From Malachius bipustulatus (taxonomy: Eukaryota; Arthropoda; Insecta; Coleoptera; Melyridae), in NCBI GenBank assembly GCA_910589415.1, contig OU342634.1, forward strand, positions 22,317,144 through 22,381,143: a stretch of DNA of 64,000 nt. Direction: 5' to 3'. The notes beneath the pieces were generated by a model. It was given only the letters and a program-made list of their open reading frames with translations. It searched no databases and was not told the origin of the DNA. The translations under genes and the position numbers were made by a program. This document shows positions 22,614 to 33,515 of this stretch, in pieces. Each line of letters begins with the position of its first letter. Positions within the stretch are counted from its first letter, which is position 1.

Positions 22614-24219
22614 TAGACTGTAAGTACTTACTGAATTCTGGGAACATATTAGACAGACATTTTTAAATTAATATTACTGATATAATAGGAAAACCCCCTT
22701 CTGCAAACAACTTCTTAAATAAAACTTTGAAATTTAAGAAGCAAGTGTTGTTGGCCTTAAAATTAGGTTGTCTTTTATGTTCAAATTTTAATTAAACTTG
22801 TTATTAGAGTCAACTAATTAAGACACAGTTATTTTCATTATAGCCCCATAAAATATTGCGAAATAAAAAAAAAACTTGAACATTTCAGAAACTACTCTTT
22901 CTTTATTTTTTAAAGGTCACAAGCATAAACATCTATTACTGAAAAATGCACATTTCCAGTGACTTGAACCACAAATTTCTTCAACTTCAATATAAATCGA
23001 ATTACTCATTTCCCACAAGGAATTGAACAAAATAAATCAAATCAGTAGTTCAAAAGTTATATTTTTGAAAATTATTACATCATAATATAGTGATAGTGTG
23101 TGGAGTTTAAAATGAAATTAATTTGCCAGCTATTGTGGTTTCCGGATCATAAACTAACTTTCTATATCAAATTTTTAATAATATTTTGAATTCTTAAATA
23201 AATTAAAAATAAAAGCTAAAGACGTGAATCACTATATTTTTTGTTAAATATATAAGAATAGACATATTCTTAATCTAAAACATTTTATTCAGATATAGTC
23301 TATAGTTATTAATTTAAGAGATTACTTATATATAGTGACTATATAACTAATAAAATATATATTTTGAGATCACACAGATTTTTTACAATGAAAATAAAAA
23401 ATAATGAGTTATGCGGCATCCGCATAATTATCCAATTTTCGACAATTTTCTTTAAACATAACCTGCATGCAATAGAAATAAACTCAAAATTATGATTTCC
23501 CTCGCTCTACTCAAGAATAACTACGTACTCTTAAAATAATTTCAATGTCCTCAACAATTATTAATAAAACACATTTAAATTTTCACATGGGATCACATAA
23601 CTCATTATTTTTAGAACATCCAATTAGATAATAACAAATAATATAGAAATCAAAGATTTCAAAGGAAGTTACACTCTAACTGGATTTTTTCAATAACGCC
23701 CTTTAATAATGTTTAACTAGGGATTATATTTTTAAATGAATTTATAATGAAATTTAAATATATGATAATATCATTATTCTTAAATTATAATAAAATATTT
23801 TAAATTGAAATAAAAATCCTGATAGAAATATTCAACATTATTTTCAATAAATCTTCAAGAAACAAAAATATCATAGTAATACCTTCCTAATCATCACCTG
23901 ATCACATTTGTATGTATCAAAGAACAATATTTATCACAAAAAGTTGTGTTAATTTATATCCAACTTTTTCAGCTTTTTGTAATAACAGCACTTACCTACT
24001 CTTATCAAATGTTGATTTTATGGAACTTTTAATAAGCCGGTTGTTCACTTGTGCAGCTTGTTAAAAGTTCACTGTATTAAAAAGGTTTTACTTTATCAAT
24101 ATTTTCAACTAAAATAACATACATTTCTTTAAGAAAACAATTTAAATTGTACTTTATATTAAATCTTTAAAGAGATCGGGAATTTGTATAACAAGAAAGC
24201 ATGGAATCATCCAAGTGAC
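22614..24219. other. AT-rich DNA downstream of dap, probably part 3' UTR
   Basis: No coding frame supported. Part of it should be the 3' UTR of the minus-strand dap-like gene. A weak inverted pair (AAAATAATGAGTTATG near 23397 and CATAACTCATTATTTT near 23595) may mark a small MITE of about 220 bp. Confidence 0.4.
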
Positions 24220-25621
24220 TTAACTTGCGGCTAATCGAGACTTTTTGATTTTTATGCTATTCCTGTTCTTCTTACCAGTCTCTGATGTCGGACGCTTCCT
24301 CACTTGCAGATAATCTGAAAACAATATTTTATTATATTACGAGCTACTAGAAGAAAAGCAGAGTTTGGCATATATAAAGCATCCGAATTCTGCAACATTA
24401 CATTTCTTTGAAGAAAAATACATATTTTTGAAATATGGAAGAACAAAATAACAAATACTATAAAAAAAACAAAAAACAGAAAGGGTCCCTAAATGGTGAG
24501 GTGTAATTAGAAATAGTAAATAGAAAACTGTAATTAGATCAGGAAATTAGTTTGCTACTGTTGGAAGGAAACAGTGACTTTTCATGGACCTAAAACAAAG
24601 GAATCACACACCTGAACTGGCAATAGTAACCTGACCTGTTTTTATTTTATAGGTTTCCTGTTACCGTACTTCCTTGAGGGCAGGATGTTGGGTCTTAACA
24701 ATGCATGTAATACAATACGAGATAGTTCAAGAAAAAAAAAAAGAGGGTCTCTAGTGTAATAATTGAATTAATCCAGACCATAACACCAATGACTGCATAT
24801 TTGACATCTCACCATGACATTTGATAGTTAAATTTTGAATTGGTCAAAAAAATACTTATAAATTCCAGCGTTCTCAAAAGCCAGCAAATGAGATTGAAAA
24901 ACCATTGTCATTTGTCATTTCTTTGCAATAATTAATGAGTTTAATTAAAATCGAGTAAAGCAATATCCAATTTGTCATCAAAATAATAATTGTGCCTACT
25001 TGGGTACTAGACCTGTCAACGCTGTAAAACCTGCAATAATTATCTGACAAGCATAACATAACATAAATAAACACGTATCTGGTTTGTTATAAATTTATTT
25101 CGATTTTTGACTGGCAAACTAAACTTCCTCCACCAAAACACATACCTACAAGCTCTGTTGACACCCTTACCTGTCATTAGTCTTTGACGTGCTGGTGGTT
25201 TCATCGTGCTTTCGTTTATATCCTCATCTATTTTGACAGTAGTCTCGTTCGTCTTGGGAATAACGTTTATGGGATTGTAATACAAATCTTCGCATTGAGC
25301 ATCCTCTTCAAACCGTCGTTTCAGACGACTGAAAACCTCTCTGGGTTTGACAGCCTTCCAGATGTACACCCCGTTCTTGTCGAGAGTTTCCTCCTTTTCG
25401 AAATCAAAATTCCACTTTTCGCTACATCGAACCATCTGTTTTTTGAGCTCTTCCTCGACAAACAATTTATCGCTCGCTGTTGCAATTCGAGGACCAAAGG
25501 ATATTGCACGTTTCACTTTCAGCAGCTTAGGGTACGAGACCTTTCTCACTTTTGTATCGTACATGATCGATGTCGCTTGTGGTTCAAACTCTTCTCTAAA
25601 AACAGCCGGCAGCGATTCCAT
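24220..25621 (-). CDS. dap: Dacapo/p21/p27-type CDK inhibitor, 181 aa, two exons
   Basis: Exon 1 is 25171-25621 (ATG at 25619-25621) and exon 2 is 24220-24314; the donor ACAG|GTAAGG and acceptor TTCAG|ATTATC join in phase and give 181 residues plus stop. Residues 36-93 form a CDI domain: an FGPR turn at 42-45, EEELKK at 56-61, the kinase-binding EKWNFDF at 68-74 and a GVYIWKAV strand at 84-91. The C-terminus, spliced across the intron, reads DYLQVRKRPTSETGKK and then a basic KIKKSR stretch, as expected for the nuclear localisation and QT-like region of this family. Family members inhibit cyclin E/CDK2 in the nucleus to enforce cell-cycle exit. The usual R-x-L-F-G cyclin-docking motif reads RAISFG here, a departure worth noting. 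A possible upstream non-coding exon is not placed. Confidence 0.9.
24315..25170 (-). other. Intron of the dap-like gene, 856 bp
   Basis: GT-AG intron with GTAAGG donor and TTTTCAG acceptor. No nested gene recognised. Confidence 0.8.
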
Positions 25622-26140
25622 CGGACTCTCACTTACTGTTTAAGGGTAGCAGCTTCGTTTCAGTTCAATTATCGCTTATTGAAAGGAACGTTAAATGTTT
25701 TCCCAGTGATACAAACATCAAGCCTCTACTGGATACACACCTGTCTGGACTTGTGGGATTTTAAAACTTGATGACGTTTTCGCGTAGGTCCTTATGATAG
25801 TGACCAAAAGAAGGGGTCAATCAAAAGCTGAAAACCTGTAATAGAATCACTTTGTTTGGTTTAATTTAGTAAATAATGAAACTTGAATATTTTTCTAATG
25901 AGTTATTACACGGAATTCAACGCTTAATTGACGCTTCTTTCTTGTCTTCTTGTCTTTGTTTGACGCTAGAGACGCTTCACTCTTTGCTTTCGATTTTTAT
26001 TCTGTTTACCGTTATTTTCTGGGAGTTCTGATTTCGCGTGTCATCGATATGACATTCTGTTTGCTACAAAATTTTATAACTTATGACGCAACCACAAGCT
26101 AATTAACGGATAGTAAACACAGCTTTACTCTAAATAAATG
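25622..26140 (-). other. Upstream flank of the dap-like gene
   Basis: Presumed promoter and 5' UTR region. No element could be identified with confidence. Confidence 0.35.
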
Positions 26141-27284
26141 CAGTGCGCGAGAAAAGTAAGGTATAAATTCTCTAAAGCCGGCCACTCACGGTACTGCGGC
26201 GCAGTACAATTTGGTTGGATTCGACAAGATCGTACGATATTTGATAGTGTGTGTCTACGACCGACGAAGTCGGACCGAGTTGGATCGGCTCGTCTTGCAG
26301 TTAAAACTTTTTAACTGCAGCAGTCAGCAGTACAATTTTGTCGGATCGCATATGAATTGGACCGTGTGTGGCGATGGCCGGCAAAATCATACAACAAAGT
26401 ACGTGCTTACGTGCTTATTAGCTGTTTATTTCAATAAATTTGGGGTTTTTAATAAATAGATATGTCTAGTAAATATAATAATTTTTTTTAAAGGAGTTTT
26501 TTGTAATATATAAACATTTTGATTCAATCACAATTGATTTATTTTTAGCAACCATTCCTTGCAGCAACATTTTCGATTAGTATATTATCTTCTCTTTCAT
26601 TTTTTGATTTACAAACACAAATTATACAGCTGCTGCTAATTACAAATTTTTCTCATTGTCCGACGTCTCTACTCGACGAGAAAACTGCCCAATACTGCAC
26701 GGCTGGATAGTGAGTGGCCGTATACAATTATTGTCTGCGAAGTTGTACAATTTCGTAGTACGATCCTGTCGTACTGCGCTGCAGTTATAGTGAGTGGCCG
26801 GCTTAACTTTGTAAAAAAAGAAATTTCGAAGAAATGCAAGAACATGTCAGCTGTTATTTTTAAACTGTCATTCGGGAAAGCAGTTGTAAACCCCCCACCT
26901 TGACGCCCCTAACGCTCCATCTTCGAAAAGTCAAATGGAAAATTACCCCCTGCGACACCTTGATCAATAGATTTTTTATACAGAACACAACAAATAAGCA
27001 AAATTGTTTAAATCGAATGACAAATAATGACGAAGATAATTACCAAAATGTGTAAGAATTAGGAATTGAGGGATTGTCATTATTTGTCATTCGCTTTAAA
27101 CAATTTTGCTTATTTGGTGTGTTCTGTATAAAAAATCTATCGATCAAGGTGTCGCAGGGGGTACTTTTCCATTTTACTTTTCGATGATGAGAGGTTACCT
27201 TAGGGGTGACAAGGTGGGGCGATTTTTTCGAAATTTTTTTTTACAAAGTTTAGAGAATTTATTCCTTACTTTTCTTGCGCACTG
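26141..27284. repeat. Foldback element with CAGTGCGC ends, invaded by a MITE
   Basis: Starts CAGTGCGC and ends GCGCACTG. The arms pair over GAGAAAAGTAAGG, TTCTCTAA...ACTTTGT, CCCACCTTG, CCTGCGACACCTTGATC, TTTTTTATACAGAACACA and AATAAGCAAAATTGTTTAAA, with the axis near 27050. The left arm is interrupted by the 628-bp element at 26176-26803 and by about 60 unpaired bp near 26835-26890. Confidence 0.8.
26176..26803. mobile_element. Harbinger-type MITE, AGCCGGCCACTCAC ends, TAA target
   Basis: Begins AGCCGGCCACTCACGGTACTGC and closes with its near-complement GCAGTTATAGTGAGTGGCCGGCT. TAA is present on both sides (26173-26175 and 26804-26806). The opposite foldback arm (around 27241-27255) shows the uninterrupted site TTCTCTAAACTTTGT (minus strand), confirming that exactly this segment plus one TAA was added. 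The 3-bp TAA duplication and the initial AGCC match PIF/Harbinger practice. No coding sequence recognised. Confidence 0.85.
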
Positions 27285-27460
27285 TATATCCGGAAATTCA
27301 AAAACTGTAGCAAAATCCCAATATCCACCGTCACTAGTGAACACTGTTACCGTTAACCGATCTTCATACGGGCAATAATGAATAACAAAATAAGATCGAC
27401 CGCTGTGCGTTTATTTATATCCCAACTAGGTTTTGACAAACTACACCTATCAGCTCACCT

Positions 27461-28167
27461 ACACCGTGTCTTTTGAATTTCTGGACATAGGGAATTCCCA
27501 TGGTAAAATAAACTATTGTAAATATTGGCTCCCCTAATTACTTTATAGTAAAATGTCAAATATAAAACTTCTTAAGGAAAAACTTCTTCTTATGCTATGT
27601 ACAATAATTGGATTTTCATTTGGTTCATCCGTTTTCGAGAAAATCAGGAAAAACTGAATGGTTTTTCGTAGTTTTTCAAGGTTGCATGCTTTGCTTTTGA
27701 CAGATAATGGTAATAAGATAATAATAAATCTCTGATATTTCTAAGTGAATTTCCAGAGTAATGTCATTCAATAAATTTAACTTTTTCTTCAATGTAATAA
27801 TTCATTTTTATAAACAAGTTTTTCTTTAAAAAGTAATACACTTTGCCACTTAAAGTTTTCATGACGAAAGAATTACTTTTGAACAATTAGTTATTGACAA
27901 ATAATAATATGAGTTATTTAGCATTATCTACTGTCAAAAGCAAAGCAACATTGAAAAAGTACAAAAACCCATTAAAGTTTTCCTGATTTTCTCGAAAACG
28001 GATGAACCAAATGAAAATGCAATTTTAGCATAAGAAGCAGCTTTTTTTTTTCTTAAGAAGTTTTACATTTGACATTTTACTGTAAAATAATTAGGGGAGC
28101 CAATATTTCCAATAGTATATCTTAACATGGAAATTCCCTATGTCCAGAAATTCAAGAGACACAGTGT
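27461..28167. repeat. Foldback element with ACAC(C/T)GTGTC ends
   Basis: The ends ACACCGTGTCTTTTGAATTT and AATTCAAGAGACACAGTGT are inverted copies. The arms continue through TTCTGGACATAGGGAATT, TTAGGGGAGCCAATATT (right), AAACTTCTTAAG and TTTTCGAGAAAATCAGGAAAA to TTTGCTTTTGACAG, about 270 bp each, with a loop near 27720-27920. Confidence 0.8.
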
Positions 28168-28296
28168 ATATTGGTTGTACAAGAAGTTTTATGGCCCAAC
28201 ACCTCCTGACACTAGACGCTGTCAGTGATGACGTCAATGGGCGGGGCTAATATTTAACAGTTTTGTTGTAGATTTGCCAATTTCACTGTCAGCTAT

Positions 28297-28560
28297 ATGC
28301 CGTTCACTTATTATAAAAGAATCGGGTTATGGTGTAGGGTGATAGAAATCACTGGGTATAACCGCTGTCAATCACTTGCTGGAGTTGGGTTATGTCTCTT
28401 TTTTATGAGGCTGAAGTTTTATGACAACGAACAGGACATAGTTGCAAAATGGATTCTTGATATTTTTGCTATTCTTCTTATTATCTTTAGGTCTTTATGG
28501 ACTTTTTATTTTGGAACCTTTAGTATCACGTTATTTTATGATATTGCAATCTTTATCTAG
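28297..28560 (+). CDS. Small hydrophobic ORF, copy 1 (87 aa), uncertain
   Basis: Open frame of 87 codons whose first 75 residues are shared with the frame at 29496-29810. Common core: FTYYKRIGLWCRVIEITGYN, a CLFFMRLKFY segment and an acidic EQDIVA leading into a hydrophobic WILDIFAILLIIF helix that could span a membrane. Between the copies several differences are synonymous or conservative (for example L/F, A/G, K/R), but others are not, so selection is not demonstrated. A promoter-like cluster lies at about 28225-28258. I do not recognise the protein, and it may be part of an unknown repeat. Confidence 0.35.
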   Translation: MPFTYYKRIGLWCRVIEITGYNRCQSLAGVGLCLFFMRLKFYDNEQDIVAKWILDIFAILLIIFRSLWTFYFGTFSITLFYDIAIFI

Positions 28561-28647
28561 AAAGCAAACTCGTCAAGTCTAATAAGCTTGCCATAAATTA
28601 TAACATGAGAAAAAAGTTTTATTGTATTTTGATATCTTAAAGGAACT

Positions 28648-28904
28648 AATTGTAGCGTTGGCCGGAGTAACGTTGTAACTTACATAATTTTTTGGAGTAA
28701 TTTTTTCGCTTCAGCACGTTTAAATGGGCAGAATGCTTCCACAAAGCTTTAATTGTTGCCTAATTTACCTTAAATAATATTTAAACAATATTTCAAGAAT
28801 CGCTAAATGAAAAAAACATTCCATTTAATAATGTTGCAAGGTACATTTTTTGAGTCTCATGTAAAAATGTAAGTTACAACGTTACTCCGACCAATGCTCC
28901 AATT
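28648..28904. mobile_element. Mutator-like MITE with 9-bp target duplication
   Basis: 257 bp with terminal inverted repeats of about 37 bp (AATTGTAGCGTTGG at the left, CCAATGCTCCAATT at the right, both continuing into GTAACGTTGTAACTTACAT and its complement). AAAGGAACT occurs directly on each side (28639-28647 and 28905-28913). A 9-bp duplication is typical of the MULE/Mutator superfamily. No coding capacity. Confidence 0.75.
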
Positions 28905-29028
28905 AAAGGAACTCTTAATTATAAAATAGATCAAAAATTAGTAATTACTTATTTATTATTAAAAAATAGAACATTAGGTAGGTACTGAATCGGCCAATCG
29001 GCTACGGTCATGGTGATTGGCGATCTTA

Positions 29029-29420
29029 TTATTGGTGATGGCTGTTTGGATCCATTCTGGTAGAATTTTCACTCGAATTTTGATATTGTAAGTATTTTCT
29101 TGGAAAGGTAATTTTGGATGCAACGACATGCTTTTGTTCACAAAGAATTTTGCGTCCGTTCACATATTCATATTTATAGCTGAGATATTTCAGAATTTTA
29201 AATAAACTAGTTCTCCCCTTTTCAAAATCCAAATGTTTACGTTCGTCTTCCAAAAGTTTTCCTAGAGTAAAATGTTCGTTTTTCAAGTTATATTGCCAAA
29301 TCAGTCGTTGGGAATCTTTCCGAAATGTAAATTTTCATGATTATTGTCTGGTTTAGGTCGTCTGCCCAAAGGCTTAACTTCAAATTTATCCTGTTTAATT
29401 ATTGTTTCAATCGCACTTAC
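29029..29420 (-). pseudogene. Mariner/IS630-like transposase N-terminal relic
   Basis: The frame at 29029-29286 contains a GRTSLFKILKYL helix, a YKYEYVNGRK turn and an LCEQKHVVASKITFPRKYL stretch, a pattern seen in the second helix-turn-helix and linker of insect Tc1/mariner-like DDE proteins. Upstream on the same strand (to about 29420), interrupted by stops, a VKPLGRRPKPDNN segment follows in the expected place. No DDE core is present. The match is from memory of the family pattern and moderate in strength. Confidence 0.5.
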
Positions 29421-29495
29421 TGAATACTATAAAAGAGGAAAATTACGTAACATCAATTTATCAGGTGTACACTTAATAATACTTACACCCCAAAT

Positions 29496-29810
29496 GTGTT
29501 TTACTTTCAATATGACTTGTCGTTCACTTATACACCGTTCACTTATTATAAAAGAATTGGGTTATGGTGTAGGGTGATAGAAATCACTGGGTATAACCGC
29601 TGTCAATCATTGGCTGGAGTTTGGTTATGTCTCTTTTTTATGAGGTTGAAGTTTTATGGCAAGGAACAGGACATAGTTGCCAGATGGATTTTTGATATTT
29701 TTGGTATTCTTTTTATTATATTTTTATTTACATCTTTGGGGGCTTTTTATTTTGAATCATTTAGTCACATATTGCAATCTTTAACTAGAACGCAATGTCG
29801 CTGGATCTAA
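29496..29810 (+). CDS. Small hydrophobic ORF, copy 2 (104 aa), uncertain
   Basis: 104-codon frame homologous to the ORF at 28297-28560 from TPFTYYKRIGLWC onward; the N-terminal 16 residues are unique to this copy. The repeat unit is about 270 bp in direct orientation, 1.2 kb from copy 1. The hydrophobic C-terminal helix is preserved. Downstream the two copies diverge. It could be an unknown membrane peptide or a repeat of no coding significance. Confidence 0.3.
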   Translation: MFYFQYDLSFTYTPFTYYKRIGLWCRVIEITGYNRCQSLAGVWLCLFFMRLKFYGKEQDIVARWIFDIFGILFIIFLFTSLGAFYFESFSHILQSLTRTQCRWI

Positions 29811-30516
29811 GATCTTAAAATCTTAAGCTTTTCATAAGAGTTTGAGAAAATGGTTATCATGTAAATTTTGCCAAGTTAGGAAAATACACAAATGTACTTT
29901 TTGAATATAAAATAAAAAACTTTGAATCAATTATAATAATTTACTTTTAATAAATACATAGCAGGTAATTAAAATATATCGGTACGTTTATTAAAATATT
30001 AAAATATAGGTACGTAAATGAAAAATATTTTTCGTCAATTCGTCGGTTATTCGGTATCGTAGTAGTGTGTCGGAAACCAGCCAAAGATTCTGGACTTCTG
30101 GCTTCTGGCCCAAAATTATCCCCCATTATCAATAACCGCTACTGCATCCTGCTTTAGAATCAGAATCATCTTCAGCGCTCTGATTTTAATAAGATTTTCA
30201 CCATGTCCATTTGTTTCGTCCAGTCCTCCGAAATAAGTTTTTCAAAATGATTATAATTAATTTTGTCACATGTCAGGTGTACTTACATTTTGAAAGCTCT
30301 TCAAGACATACATTCTTTACTTTATCCTTAGAGGGCAGCTGCTAATTTACGTGCTTGTATAGTGAAGTTTACAATACCCCCATGTCATTTCGATTGGGTT
30401 GTATTGGAAATAGATTATTGCAAATCTTCCGGAAACACAAAAATTTCATAATCAGTGCCTGTTTTATGTGGGCTGCCCAAGGGTGTAATCACAGACTATC
30501 ATACCTTAAAAGATCG
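29811..30516. other. Intergenic DNA, no gene seen
   Basis: AT-rich in the first part, closer to balanced from 30040 to 30520. No frame or repeat pairing that I can support. Confidence 0.4.
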
Positions 30517-31728
30517 CCGACTCAATGTAAATATTTTGGATACAAACTTGAGCGCCCCCTGCCCGCGAGGTGCCCTAACTAAAAAGCATTTATGGCGGTA
30601 GTGGGGGTATAGCGGTTGGCGGGATATTTAAATTTAAATTATATCTATGAGTTCTGGCTATTTGGAAGTCCACATAATAATTAATTAATACAATTTTCAA
30701 TAATAACGTCAGCGCATATACGTTACTACTGAAAAGTGCATTAATATTATTTGTGCATGATTAAATGAAAAGAACAGGTACGTTTATTATTAACTTTTAT
30801 TAATTAGTTTTTATAATTAAAAAGGCAACCAATTGTATAAGTTAAAAAGTATTATAAGTATCTCATAGGTATAAAAAAAATATCTTGAAAGATTTTTAAA
30901 ACTATGGAACAAATATTCCTGTTAACATACATCCAATTTTCAAATTTATTAGTTTTTATATCAAAATACCTACATATAATACCTCAAAAATATAGTATCA
31001 TTTTTTATTACCTCCAAACAGATGAAAATATGGGGCATAGCTGATGAAGTAGGTATATAATCCGTTGAAATTTGAAAAATTTAACTTTTAAGGCTACAAT
31101 AATAATATTTACTAAGTTCCTATTTACGTAAACTTCATAAACTTAAGAAAATTGGTGCCGAATTAATAAGCTGAAATGATCAATCATAAATCGACTAAGC
31201 TGAAAATACAATATTCACTACCCGCATTACTTTGAAGTAGTTACAATTCGTTTTTTTACGTTTAATGAAACATAAAAACTCCGGCAGCTACCGTTATTTC
31301 TTCTTGAAGTCCACCAGTTCACCATATGGAGACTTTTCTGTCATTCAGTGAACACGTTCATGTTCAGGGGACCCTTTCACTGCTAAAATGTGGAACCTGT
31401 GAAAGAAATTCTATATTCAAACAAACGTATAACATACCTAAATGATGAAGAATAATTGATATGAGTACCACAAAGCACATTTCTAACTATTTATATCTTT
31501 TACTTACCAGATTAAATTACTGCTGCCTTTCAGTGATATTTTATGGACTTAGGTATTTAAGCACTGCAAATCACCCAAATAACATGAAAATTGTAAAATA
31601 AATGGTGAAAACGACGCAAATTGAAATTTGTTTGTATTTATTTTATTAGTTGTCAAATAGTTTCCAAGGAAAAGAAAGCGAAGTCCGATTTGATCACGAT
31701 GCCTAACGGGTAAGAACGAAATTCAAGT
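30517..31728 (+). mobile_element. Diverged copy of the Harbinger 3' non-coding segment
   Basis: Runs parallel to 52263-52760 plus 53748-54355: TGTAAATATTTTGGATACAA, then AGCGCCCCCTGCCCGCGAGG, TTTATGGCGGT, GGGATATTTAAATTTAAATT, and at the far end GATCACGATGCCTAACGGGT. The transposase genes and the terminal repeats are absent, and the GGACGTCC insert of Harbinger copy 1 is absent too. A second AGCGCCCCCTGCCCCTGAGG follows at about 31740. It is either an old fragment or an independent repeat that the Harbinger element acquired. Confidence 0.7.
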
Positions 31729-32040
31729 TCTCTTGACGGCAGCGCCCCCTGCCCCTGAGGTGCCGCAACTAAATTCAATGTTCAAGGTCATATATCTGAG
31801 TTGGAGGGCCCTGGGTGTAATATCACATTTGTCTTGTCTAATAATACTTGCTAATGCCACGGTCTGACTACTATAAGAGACAGTAATTACCAGCAATTTA
31901 GCAGATACAGATACACATACTCAATACTTACATTCCAAATATATTGAATGACTGAATGAACTATATTGAACCTTCTGAATGACTTAAATGTTTGCTCAAG
32001 TTTGGACTTTCTGGATCTTATAATCATTGAAATGCTTTCT

Positions 32041-32395
32041 TAATGCGGATTTATTCATCTTAGAGATATTATTTTCGTCATTTTGCTCTTTTGAAATTTA
32101 AAATGTCAAAAATTTAATAATTTTATTTGTCAGTTTGAGAAAAATTGATCAGAGTAAAAAATCGTCCTAGATAGATATCCTAACTACTAAAACTTCAATT
32201 TGACAACATGGCTGTTAATCAGCTGAGACACTTTGAGTGATTTGACAAATGTCAGTCTTTACTTAACCTTTAATATCTCGATCAGCTGATATTGTCAATC
32301 GAGATCTAGGGGGTTTTCATTTTTGCAAACCTAAAAACAAAAGTTCATGGCCACCTAGTTCTTTTTTAATATGTGAACGGTGTATAGGTTGTCAT
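32041..32395 (+). repeat. Direct repeat, unit 1
   Basis: Matches 33033-33345 over CTACTAAAACTTCAATT, TTAATCAGCTGAG, CGATCAGCTGATATTGTCAA, AACCTAAAAACAAAAGTTCA and TTTTTTAATATGTGAACGG, with scattered changes. The two units flank the MITE at 32449-33028. Confidence 0.8.
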
Positions 32396-32448
32396 TTTCA
32401 GATTTAAATAACTTGAATGCCTTTTTTATACGAATTTTTTCTTCAATA

Positions 32449-33028
32449 GCTAGGAATAGACGAAGCGATTTGCTTGCCGATTTCATCGCCACGAGCAAAT
32501 TCGGCGGATTTGCTCGTGGCGAGCAGCGTCGACAGATTTTTCAAGTCACACCATAAACGTCCACGCTAATCGTACGAATTATCCGTCGGAGTGGCTCATC
32601 ACATGCAAATGTGTACGTTTATGGGGAAACTACACGATTTATCGTTCGGATTTGCGTGGCTCGTGATCTGTAGAAAATTTCAAGAGGTCGCGAACCATGC
32701 CTAAAATCCTTTTTTGACGCTTACACTCAGAGTACGGTATTTACGCGGTATTTTTAAGCTAATTAATATTTGATAATAATGTCAAAGTATAATAATAATA
32801 ACAAAAAGGGAAAACGAGCGGCTGTGACCGTATCGCGTATCGCGCTAGTCTGGCAGAAAAGTCTGTTCGTTTATGGCAGAAAATACTATCAAGCCGTGCC
32901 AGAGGCGTCGACGGTTCTGGCATGGCTCTTGGCATGGCGCGCTGAGTTACCACAAACGAAGAGGTTTATCTTCCAGGTTTGCTCGTGGCGATCAAATCGG
33001 CCAGCAAATCGCTTCGTCTATTCCTAGC
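32449..33028. mobile_element. MITE with GCTAGGAATAGACGAAGCG ends, TA flanks
   Basis: 580 bp with inverted ends of about 50-60 bp: GCTAGGAATAGACGAAGCGA at the left and its complement at the right, continuing through GATTTGCT(T/G)GCCGATTT and CGCCACGAGCAAA. TA lies outside both ends. GC content is higher than the surroundings and frames inside are incidental. Confidence 0.8.
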
Positions 33029-33032
33029 TAAT

Positions 33033-33345
33033 CGATATTAATTTCGGCATTATGAAATTTATAATGTCAAAAAATTAATATTTATTTGACAGTTCGAGAA
33101 AAATTTGTCCGAATAAAAATTATCCTAGATAATCTACTAAAACTTCAATTAGACAACAAGGATGTTAATCAGCTGAGGCAATTTGAGCGATTTGACAAGT
33201 GTCGGTGTTTACTTAACCTTCAATACCTCGATCAGCTGATATTGTCAATCAAGATCTAGGGAGTTTTCATTTTTGTAAACCTAAAAACAAAAGTTCATGG
33301 CCTACCAATGCTTTTTTAATATGTGAACGGCATATTATACAAAAG
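33033..33345 (+). repeat. Direct repeat, unit 2
   Basis: Second copy of the 32041-32395 segment in the same orientation, with small indels. Confidence 0.8.
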
Positions 33346-33515
33346 CGGTATTTTTAGTGATAAAAGTATACCTAACTTATTAGTCTTATTAACCAACCTA
33401 AATATGACTTTAGTTCAATTCGATCGATGATGATCGTAGTTCAATGCCTAAAAAAATGTGGTCTCAATAATAATTCAAACTCCAGGACCATGGATATGAC
33501 CACATAAAATATCGT

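Noticed and set aside
25184..25771. 195-codon plus-strand frame opposite dap exon 1
   Set aside because: It is the antisense shadow of a well supported CDI-domain exon and has no recognisable motif.
32770..33027. 85-codon frame starting MIIMSKYNNNNKKGK
   Set aside because: Covers the right terminal inverted repeat of the MITE; no protein character beyond base composition.
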